Shown piece by piece: positions 1 to 8,229 of a DNA stretch of 64,000 nt. Numbering within the stretch: the stretch's first letter is position 1; each line of letters starts with the position of its first letter. The position numbers and the translations under genes were made by a program. Source of the stretch: Klebsiella pneumoniae (GTDB taxonomy: Bacteria; Myxococcota_A; UBA796; SXON01); assembly GCA_945861635.1 (NCBI GenBank), contig CAMAWH010000024.1, positions 1 to 64,000 on the forward strand. Reading direction: 5' to 3'. Below the pieces are notes generated by a model. That model saw nothing but the letters and a program-made list of their open reading frames with translations, was not told where the DNA came from and made no database searches.

Positions 1-2
1 GC

Positions 3-146
3 AGGCCCGAACGCGAAAACACCGCCACGCAGATCGATCCCTTTCGCCCCACGGTCACCACGATCGAGCGGCGGATCACACCGATGTGGGTCTGGCCGCT
101 GGTGTTTGCGTCTATCGGCGCGGTGGCTTGGGCTTTCTCGAAGTAG
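3..146 (+). CDS. C-terminal fragment of a single-span membrane protein (5' partial)
   Basis: One reading frame is open from the window edge to a TAG at 144-146. It encodes about 47 residues: a polar, Arg/Thr-rich stretch followed by a hydrophobic segment (MWVWPLVFASIGAVAWAF) and a final Ser-Lys. This looks like the last transmembrane helix of a protein that starts outside the window. It would overlap the 3' end of the convergent tgt gene by 35 bases. The fragment is too short to assign to a family, and coding status rests only on the open frame and the plausible helix. Confidence 0.45.
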   Translation, partial: RPERENTATQIDPFRPTVTTIERRITPMWVWPLVFASIGAVAWAFSK

Positions 147-1296
147 AAGAAGGCTTCTGGTGCGGTGCCAACGGCTTCGGCTCCAGATCTTCCGGATAGA
201 CGTCCCGCACCCACTTCCGGAACGCCGGAAACGTGCCGTCCACGATACTTGCCCTCATCTTCCCCATGAATTCTGCGAACCAGTGCAGGTTGTGCAGCGT
301 CGCGAGCGTGGCGCCGAGCACCTCACCGACGCGGAACAGGTGATGGATGTACGCGCGCGTGAAATGGGCGCACGTGTAGCACCGACACGTCGTGTCCGGT
401 GGATACATGTCCTTTCGAAAACGTTGATCCGTGACCCGTAATCGGCCCGTGGTAGTGTAGAACATTCCGCCGCGCGCATGTCGGGTCTGGATCACGCAGT
501 CAAACATGTCGATGCCGCGCGCAACACCCTCGACCAGGTCAAGTGGCCGGCCAACGCCCATCAGGTAGCGCGGCTGCGCCACGCCGAGATGCGGCATGGT
601 GTAGTCCAGCACGTCGCACATGTTCGTATGGCCCTCTCCGACAGACAGGCCGCCGAGCGCGATGCCATCGAAGCCAATCGCTTGTATTTCCTCGGCGCTC
701 CGCTGACGCAGGTCCGGCCAGAACCCGCCCTGCACGATGCCGAAGAGCGACTGATCGGGGCGCGTGTGCGCCGCCTTCGAACGAGCCTCCCATCGGGTGG
801 TGCGCGACACACTTCCTTCCGCGTATTTCTTGTCGGCGCCGAACGGGAGGCACTCGTCGAACACCATGGCGATATCTGCGCCGAGATCCTGCTGAATCTG
901 CATGGATCGCTCGGGCGAGAGAAACGTCTGCTTTCCGTCCACCTCGTACCGAAACGTCACCCCCTCATCCGTGACTTCCTTGCGATCGAGCGAGAAAACT
1001 TGAAAGCCACCGGAATCCGTCAGGATGGGCAGGTCGACAGCCATGAATCGATGCAAACCACCATGCTTCTTCACCACGTCCTCCCCCGGGCGCTGGGAGA
1101 GGTGGTACGTGTTGGCGAGGATGATTTGGGAGCCCGTCGATTGCAGGTGAAGCGGCGACAGCGTACGGATCGCGCCTTGCGTGCCTACTGGCATGAACAC
1201 GGGCGTGCGGATTTCCCCGCGGGGGAGCGTGAGCCGTCCTGCGCGCGCGCCGGAGGGGTCGATGGCATCAAGCGCGAAGGGAGCGGGGCAGGTCAT
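112..1296 (-). CDS. tgt: Queuine tRNA-guanine transglycosylase
   Basis: This enzyme exchanges the wobble guanine of GUN-anticodon tRNAs for the queuosine precursor preQ1. The frame encodes about 394 residues with the family signatures: RTPVFMPVGTQG near the N-terminus, TDSGGFQVFSL with the general catalytic Asp, IVQGG in the substrate pocket, and FDCVIQTRHARGG with the nucleophile Asp. The C-terminal zinc site is CRCYTCAH plus a later His. The Met at 1296 is preferred because the 29 residues upstream, possible from 1383, do not resemble the family, whereas MTCPAPFALDAID fits a normal start. It is divergent from the PP2C-fusion gene. No other queuosine gene is visible in the window. Confidence 0.96.
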   Translation of the reverse strand: MTCPAPFALDAIDPSGARAGRLTLPRGEIRTPVFMPVGTQGAIRTLSPLHLQSTGSQIILANTYHLSQRPGEDVVKKHGGLHRFMAVDLPILTDSGGFQVFSLDRKEVTDEGVTFRYEVDGKQTFLSPERSMQIQQDLGADIAMVFDECLPFGADKKYAEGSVSRTTRWEARSKAAHTRPDQSLFGIVQGGFWPDLRQRSAEEIQAIGFDGIALGGLSVGEGHTNMCDVLDYTMPHLGVAQPRYLMGVGRPLDLVEGVARGIDMFDCVIQTRHARGGMFYTTTGRLRVTDQRFRKDMYPPDTTCRCYTCAHFTRAYIHHLFRVGEVLGATLATLHNLHWFAEFMGKMRASIVDGTFPAFRKWVRDVYPEDLEPKPLAPHQKPSSTSRKPKPPRR

Positions 1297-1367
1297 GCGG
1301 CCGCTTACCGCAGCCGGCCTCGCCCGCCCATGATTCGAGGTGAGTGCGCGCACCCCCTCGCCACGAT

Positions 1368-1397
1368 TTGCGTTCACTTCCACGACGGGTCTACACT
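1368..1397 (+). promoter_or_regulatory. Possible sigma-70-like promoter for the PP2C-fusion gene
   Basis: In the divergent gap between tgt and the PP2C-fusion gene, TTGCGT (1368-1373) and TACACT (1392-1397) are separated by 18 bases, in a locally less GC-rich stretch 36 bases before the start codon. They match three and four of six consensus positions, so this is a weak call made from spacing and position only. Confidence 0.22.
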
Positions 1398-1432
1398 CAC
1401 GCCCCTTCCTCGTACCCGGTTAGGACCTTAGA

Positions 1433-3011
<1,579 letters not shown>

Positions 3012-3016
<5 letters not shown>

Positions 3017-3028
3017 GGTCGCCCTACG
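3012..3028. terminator. Hairpin shared by two convergent stop codons
   Basis: CGTAGGG-TCG-CCCTACG is a perfect 7-bp stem with a 3-base loop. The plus-strand TAG stop (3014-3016) lies in one arm and the minus-strand TAG (read from 3026 to 3024) in the other. It is well placed as a bidirectional terminator, but no T-run follows on either side, so termination is only a possibility. Confidence 0.35.
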
Positions 3029-3536
3029 GGGCGGCCAGAATCGCGTCGAGACTGGTTTCGAGTTCGGCGTTCGCGACGCCGATGGCCTGGACATCGCCCG
3101 TCGTATCCATCACAAACGTCATCGGGTAGGACGGAATTCCGTAGCGACTCACGACGATTCCGTGCTCATCATTCAACACCGGGAAGGAAAGGCGCTGGGC
3201 CTCCACCCACCCGGAAAGCGTGGCGATTTCTCCCCCGCCCGCCACGATCGCCACGAATCGCACCCCGTCCTTCGAATATTTTTTGTTCAGCCGCTCCATG
3301 GCGGCAAGCGTGCCCTCACTCCCCTTCTTCTGAACGAATTCCACGACCAGCCGGCTGGCGGGAAAGCCGGGCATGATGCCGGTGTAATCGGACAATGCAA
3401 CGTGTGGGCGAGCTACCGCTTTCATGGCCGCGTCTTCGTTGATGGCCGGAAGCGAGAAGGAGTAGGCCGAATCTCCGACATGCAAGGCAGGGCCGGGAAC
3501 CGGGGCGGCTTGCGCAAGGGCGAGGAGGAGGTGCAT
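3024..3536 (-). CDS. Thioredoxin-fold (redoxin/TlpA-like) exported protein lacking catalytic cysteines
   Basis: The 170-residue protein starts with a short signal-like segment (MHLLLALAQAAPVPG). It then follows a TlpA/redoxin layout: a strand (RLVVEFVQKKGSEG) where active members have the CxxC, FVAIVAGGG, then YGIPSYPMTFVMDTTG containing the cis-proline and central strands. No cysteine occurs anywhere in the protein, so thiol-disulfide chemistry is excluded. It may be a structural or binding derivative of the fold. It is convergent with the PP2C-fusion gene, 7 bases away, and divergent from the CCA enzyme gene. Confidence 0.72.
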   Translation of the reverse strand: MHLLLALAQAAPVPGPALHVGDSAYSFSLPAINEDAAMKAVARPHVALSDYTGIMPGFPASRLVVEFVQKKGSEGTLAAMERLNKKYSKDGVRFVAIVAGGGEIATLSGWVEAQRLSFPVLNDEHGIVVSRYGIPSYPMTFVMDTTGDVQAIGVANAELETSLDAILAAP

Positions 3537-3586
3537 TCCCCTTGCCTAACGCGGGTGGATTGCCATGGGTGGATAGAGGTGCCCGA

Positions 3587-4765
3587 ATGGTACCGGCCCA
3601 TCTCCTCTCGCTCTTCCGCGCGATTCGCCATGCGGGCGGCCGCGCGCTCGTCGTGGGGGGGGCCGTACGCGACCACTTGCGGGGCGAGCCGAACAAGGAT
3701 GTGGACATTGAGGTCCACGCGCTTGATGCCGACGCGCTTCTGGCCGTCCTGCGCCGATTTGGACGGGTCGACGAAGTAGGCCGGAGCTTCGGCGTGCTCA
3801 AGCTTCGCATCGGCGGCCAGGATGTCGACGTGAGTCTTCCGCGGCGCGACTCCCAGGCCGGCGCCGGTCATCGCGGCATCCACGTGGAATCGGACCCGGA
3901 GATGGGCGTGATCGAGGCGGCGCGGCGGCGCGACCTCACGATCAACGCCATCGCCTGGGACCCTGTATCCTCCGAGTTCGTGGACCCGTTCGACGGTCGC
4001 AAGGATCTCGCGGCCGGTGTGTTGCGCGCCGTTGATCCGACGACGTTCACCGAAGATCCGCTTCGGGCGCTGCGCGTCGCCCAATTCGCGGCCCGTTTTG
4101 CGTTCCGGATCGACCCCACGCTCGAAGACCTGTGCGCGGGGATGCCGCTCGACGAACTCCCCGCGGAGCGAATCCGAGGGGAGGTGGAGAAGCTTTTTCT
4201 GAAAGGGCAGCGCCCCTCGATCGGCTGGGAGTTTGCCCGCCGAGCCGGCATCTGGGCAAAAGTTCTGCCAACCTGGAATCGCGACGCGCCGGACGCGTTG
4301 GACCGGTTGGCGAGCGCCGCCGTCCGCGCGCGGATTCCGGAGCCGGCGCGTCGCTTTGCGCTGATGCTCGCCTGTGCCTGCGACCCCGACGCCCTCGATC
4401 CGCTGAACCGGATGCACATCCATCGATGGGAACGCTACCCGGTACGCGAAGCCGTGGTCTTTCTCGTTGCCGCGGCGCACCGCGACCTGGGGTCGGAATC
4501 GGCCGTGGTACGGCTCGCCGATCGCGGGGATGTCGAACTTCTTGCCACCCTCCGTAACGATGACGCGCTTATCAGCCTCGCGACGCGCCTCGGCGTTCTC
4601 CGCACGCCGCTGCCGGCGCTGCTGCTCGGCCGAGACCTCCTTGCGCTCGGCGTGTCCGCCGGGCCCGACGTAGGCAGCATTCTCGCCGAACTCCGCGAAC
4701 TGCAGTTCGATGGCCACATCACAACGGCAAAGGACGCGCTCGCGTGGGCGAGGACGCGATTGTAG
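3587..4765 (+). CDS. cca: CCA tRNA nucleotidyltransferase / poly(A) polymerase family
   Basis: The protein (about 392 residues) carries the class II nucleotidyltransferase motifs in order: VVGGAVRDHL, the metal-binding KDVDIEVHAL, RRRDLTINAIAWD, DPFDGRKDL, and EDPLRALRVAQFAARF followed by the helical tRNA-binding region. It should add or repair the 3' CCA of tRNAs, although sequence alone does not separate a CCA enzyme from a poly(A) polymerase. The ATG at 3587 is chosen because AGAGG lies seven bases upstream; a TTG 45 bases earlier adds residues unlike the family. The C-terminal half is less conserved and I saw no clear HD phosphohydrolase signature. Confidence 0.88.
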   Translation: MVPAHLLSLFRAIRHAGGRALVVGGAVRDHLRGEPNKDVDIEVHALDADALLAVLRRFGRVDEVGRSFGVLKLRIGGQDVDVSLPRRDSQAGAGHRGIHVESDPEMGVIEAARRRDLTINAIAWDPVSSEFVDPFDGRKDLAAGVLRAVDPTTFTEDPLRALRVAQFAARFAFRIDPTLEDLCAGMPLDELPAERIRGEVEKLFLKGQRPSIGWEFARRAGIWAKVLPTWNRDAPDALDRLASAAVRARIPEPARRFALMLACACDPDALDPLNRMHIHRWERYPVREAVVFLVAAAHRDLGSESAVVRLADRGDVELLATLRNDDALISLATRLGVLRTPLPALLLGRDLLALGVSAGPDVGSILAELRELQFDGHITTAKDALAWARTRL

Positions 4766-4786
4766 TGACCGGATTGTGGTGACATA

Positions 4787-6331
4787 GTGGCGCCGATGTT
4801 CCTCGCACCGCTGTTGATCCTGGCGCGCGCCCTCGCAGGTGACGCCCCGACCGCCTCCGCTCCCGCAATGCCCGTCGCAGCTACGCCGCAGAAGGCTCCG
4901 GCCGCGGCCGTTGGGGTCGTCGTCACGCTGGCGGACGGCGTGTCCGCGCACCTCGACCTTCGGCCCGAGTACCTGACCGGCTTCGCTACGCTCGTGGCGG
5001 TGACCATTCAGAACGACGGCGTAAAATCTGCTTCTTTCCCGGATCTTTCCGCGCGCCCGTGGCTGGTCCGCTTCGGGCTGACGGGCCCGGATGGAGCCAC
5101 AGAAAAGCGATTCACGACACCGCCGCCCAGTGACCCCGGTGGCACCTGGACCATCCCCCCGAAGAGCCGACGCTCGGTGCTCCTCGAAATTCCGTCCTCC
5201 GCCGACTTCACCGCCGGGAATTGGCAGTTGGACCTGACTATCGTCGACGCGGCACGCGTGGTCACCGTGCCACCCTGGACGGCGCGGTACGCGCCCGCCA
5301 ACCCTGTCGGTGGCACGCCGGAGTGGGAGCACGCCATCTCCAACGCGTTCGGATCGATGTTTCCCTGGGTTCAGAAGGGCGCGTCCGGCTACGACCTGTA
5401 CCTGATGCAATTCGGGTCGGATGGTAAGTTCCAGGCCCAGTATCCGCTGGTTCGGCTCGACGCGGCTGTGCAGCCCATCCTGTCGCGATCACGACCCTCG
5501 GACGCACGCGCCCGATGGATGTACTGGTTGGAAGGTGAACGCGGGCTACGCATGGCCCGCCTCGACGGCACCGATCTGCGCGCGCCTCCCCGGACGATCG
5601 GACTCCCCTTTCGCGGAACGCAACTGCTGGGCCGCGGCGTGACCGACGGGCGAGGCGGACTGATGGTGCCCATCTGGGTGCCGGGTCCAAAGGGTACCGC
5701 CGGAAGCGCGAAGGTGCTCTGCATCGATGAGCGAGGCGGAATCGTGTCCCGAGTGGTGGGCGCGTACGCGACAATGCCGACGCTGGTTGCGACGGCCGTC
5801 GACGCCAGCTCCAACCTGCTTCTGGCCATTGCACATGACGATGCGGTCGACTCCTTCCGCGTCGACGTGACCGCGTCCGAGCGCCTCCCCGCCATCGGCA
5901 CGCGAGTGATGAAGCTCGCGGATGGCTGGGCCCCAGCGGCGCTCGCGTTCGAGGTCCTGCCCGATCAGGCGGAGCGCGCCGGTGGGCTGTCCATGATCAC
6001 CCTGCTCACGCGAAAGGCCGCAGACGGAACACAGGAGTGGCGATCCACCTGGTCCGATCTCTCCGGGAAGGTCTTCGCGAATGCGGGTCCCGCACCGTGG
6101 GCGGCGCCCGGCGCCATCACCGCCTTTTTGCCGCGCGGCTATGCCCCATTCTACTACCTCACTCGCGACGACAAGGGGGCGCTCTGGTACGGCGTGGAAG
6201 GCACATCACCGGTGAAGCTCCCCGACAATACGCCCGGCACGCTTTGGCCCAGCGCCGACGCCATGAACGTTCGCGCGGTCGTCAAGGACACTGTCGTGCG
6301 CGACCGGGCGCTCGGACCCCTGCAGAACTGA
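4787..6331 (+). CDS. Secreted hypothetical protein
   Basis: I do not recognise this 514-residue protein. It begins with a signal peptide (MFLAPLLILARALAGDA) and an Ala/Pro-rich linker. An immunoglobulin-like stretch around residues 40-165 has alternating hydrophobics and a PPWTARYAP segment. The rest has repeated LDGT, VRLD and DASSNLLLAI-type strand turns that suggest a beta-propeller. Either the GTG at 4787 or the ATG at 4796 could be the start; the signal peptide fits both. It follows the CCA gene by 21 bases on the same strand. Confidence 0.72.
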   Translation: MAPMFLAPLLILARALAGDAPTASAPAMPVAATPQKAPAAAVGVVVTLADGVSAHLDLRPEYLTGFATLVAVTIQNDGVKSASFPDLSARPWLVRFGLTGPDGATEKRFTTPPPSDPGGTWTIPPKSRRSVLLEIPSSADFTAGNWQLDLTIVDAARVVTVPPWTARYAPANPVGGTPEWEHAISNAFGSMFPWVQKGASGYDLYLMQFGSDGKFQAQYPLVRLDAAVQPILSRSRPSDARARWMYWLEGERGLRMARLDGTDLRAPPRTIGLPFRGTQLLGRGVTDGRGGLMVPIWVPGPKGTAGSAKVLCIDERGGIVSRVVGAYATMPTLVATAVDASSNLLLAIAHDDAVDSFRVDVTASERLPAIGTRVMKLADGWAPAALAFEVLPDQAERAGGLSMITLLTRKAADGTQEWRSTWSDLSGKVFANAGPAPWAAPGAITAFLPRGYAPFYYLTRDDKGALWYGVEGTSPVKLPDNTPGTLWPSADAMNVRAVVKDTVVRDRALGPLQN

Positions 6332-6377
6332 CGCGCAACGAGCAACCGACCACCCCCACACCACATCCGCGCCGCGA

Positions 6378-7316
6378 CTACAGCGGCGGACTGCCCGCGG
6401 TATCCTCAACCGCCTCCGGCACGTGGCCGTTATCCGTGCACGGCGTGTCGGCATCGTTGAGATGCTCTTCACAGTACGTATTGAACTTCAACGGACTCGA
6501 ACAGAACTTCTGCTCCAGGCAGGCATAGGTCCAGTTCAGCTCCGGGTCGCTGCAATCGATTTCGTCTTCGTCACGCGTGCGTTCACGCTCGATCAGACAT
6601 TCGTCCGCCGGCTTCAGCAAATCGGCGCAGGCGCCTTCGAAGACCGCAACGCCGTAGTTCAGAACGGAGTCGTCGATTGGCAGCACGAACGTCTTCAGCA
6701 GCGCCGTGTACGAAACGCCCCCGCGCTCCGAGGTGTCGAGCTGACAGGTTTCGACCGTCGCGCGGCCGGCGTGAACATCGGAAGCGTAGGGCGAATCGTG
6801 GCGGCACTCGTTCGCGGGGAGCGTGTGGTCCTGGCCGGTTGCGTCCGTGTACGGCACCTCGAACTTCCCGATTTTTACGCCCGGAGATCCGTTGTAGTAC
6901 GCGGTCAACCCGCCCTCGAGGTCGAGATCGCCGTCGTCGTCGTAGTCATCCTGGTAGAGGTACGCCTTGGCGCTGGCAATCGGTTTGCGGCTCTGGATCC
7001 AGAAAACCGTCTCCGGATCCATCACGACGCACACCAGGCCACCCGTCCCCTTGAAGGTCAGCGTTGCGCCGCCATAAATACCCTGATTCTCGGGTGCACC
7101 GAGTTGGGTGTAATGCACGCTGTGGCGACCCAAGTCATCGTCGGCGACGCTGGCTTCCGCGTACGACGACCAATCGGCATTCACGACCTCCGTCGTCGGA
7201 ATGACGCGAAATTCACCCAGATCCCGAATCGCGGGCACGGACCCCGGCGTCGGGCGATAATTTCCCGCTTCGTCCGCACAACCGACGAGCGCAAAGAGCA
7301 TAGAGAACCGGATCAT
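6378..7316 (-). CDS. Lipoprotein, third gene of the TonB-receptor operon
   Basis: The 312-residue protein starts MIRFSMLFALVGCADEAG, a short lipoprotein signal with lipobox LVGC (Cys13). The remainder is acidic and strand-rich, with an Asp-rich turn (DDYDDDGDLDLEGG) and several cysteines (CRHDS, CQLDT, CADLL, CLIER) that could form disulfides. No family recognised. GGAGGG precedes the ATG, and the start overlaps the end of the upstream lipoprotein gene by four bases. Its place behind a TonB receptor suggests a surface or periplasmic substrate-binding accessory, which is inference. Confidence 0.78.
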   Translation of the reverse strand: MIRFSMLFALVGCADEAGNYRPTPGSVPAIRDLGEFRVIPTTEVVNADWSSYAEASVADDDLGRHSVHYTQLGAPENQGIYGGATLTFKGTGGLVCVVMDPETVFWIQSRKPIASAKAYLYQDDYDDDGDLDLEGGLTAYYNGSPGVKIGKFEVPYTDATGQDHTLPANECRHDSPYASDVHAGRATVETCQLDTSERGGVSYTALLKTFVLPIDDSVLNYGVAVFEGACADLLKPADECLIERERTRDEDEIDCSDPELNWTYACLEQKFCSSPLKFNTYCEEHLNDADTPCTDNGHVPEAVEDTAGSPPL

Positions 7317-8221
7317 TCTCCCTCCAAAAGGTACTGGAAGTCCAACGTGACTTCCGGATCGTTCGTTTGCAGGCCTTCTTCGTCGAAGGTGACCACCGCG
7401 CCGTCGGACGACATCCAATCCCCCGAGCCGATGTACCGATTCGGGTAGTTGAGCGTGTTGTAGTACGTGCGCCCTTCCGTGAGCGTCTGGTTGTACTCGT
7501 CCGTCGAGCGTCCGCCGAACGTGTTGCAACTGCTAAACAGGCCGTTCGAATCGCTGTGCTCAGCGGAGAGCACCGGCGCGTCCATAAAGCCCCACAGGAC
7601 CATGCCCTCCACACCGAGCGTGTGGTTCAACGTGAAGTCCGCGACGTAATTGTCACCCTCTTTCACGAAGTCCGTTTCGCCAATGAACGACATTTCGGCA
7701 TCACTTGTGGCCTTGAAGTAGTCGAAGCAGCGCTGTTGGAAGGTGTCCGCATTCTGGACGGCCGCTCCAGCTCCGTCCGTGACGGGTCGGCCGACTTCAT
7801 TCTCAAAATAGTCAAGAATGTCGTCGTAGCTCTTGAACCGGCCGGTCGTGACCCGACAAGCAAGCTCTTTGTAGCAGGCGAAATCCAGACGGCCGACGGT
7901 AATTCCGCCGTAGGGGTAGGTATCGCCGGGTTCCCCCTCTTGGGTGATCGGCCCCATCGACGGATGCGGATAGTCGAAGCTGATCTTGTCGATTCCGGAG
8001 AAGGCGCCGAGGTACACCGGGCCCATCAGCCGGTCGTCCTCCACGCCTTCCGTAGCTTCAAGATCTGGGAGCGTCGTCGAATCGCCGTCCGTGTCGACGG
8101 CCTTCACGACCGTACGCGTGACCGCAGCCGCCGGGATGACAACCCGCCCCTTGACGTCTGTCTCGGGGATGTTTTCGTCGAACGTGCAGCCGACGAGGAG
8201 GAGTGAGGGAAGCAGCAACAT
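7313..8221 (-). CDS. Lipoprotein, second gene of the TonB-receptor operon
   Basis: The 302-residue protein opens MLLLPSLLLVGCTFDE, with a lipobox ending at Cys12. A region of residues 20-100 resembles a beta-sandwich (VKGRVVIPAAAVTRTVVKAV). Later aromatic-rich segments (YFENEVGRP, FDYFKATSD, TYYNTLNYPNRY) have no family I can name. AGGAGG lies five bases before the ATG. It starts nine bases after the receptor stop codon and overlaps the next lipoprotein gene by four bases, so the three genes almost certainly form one transcript. Confidence 0.8.
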   Translation of the reverse strand: MLLLPSLLLVGCTFDENIPETDVKGRVVIPAAAVTRTVVKAVDTDGDSTTLPDLEATEGVEDDRLMGPVYLGAFSGIDKISFDYPHPSMGPITQEGEPGDTYPYGGITVGRLDFACYKELACRVTTGRFKSYDDILDYFENEVGRPVTDGAGAAVQNADTFQQRCFDYFKATSDAEMSFIGETDFVKEGDNYVADFTLNHTLGVEGMVLWGFMDAPVLSAEHSDSNGLFSSCNTFGGRSTDEYNQTLTEGRTYYNTLNYPNRYIGSGDWMSSDGAVVTFDEEGLQTNDPEVTLDFQYLLEGE

Positions 8222-8229
8222 GGTTCCTC

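Noticed and set aside
1297-1383. Upstream extension of tgt to a Met at 1383
   Set aside because: The extra residues are Arg/Ala-rich and unlike the family; MTCPAPFALDAID at 1296 fits known starts.
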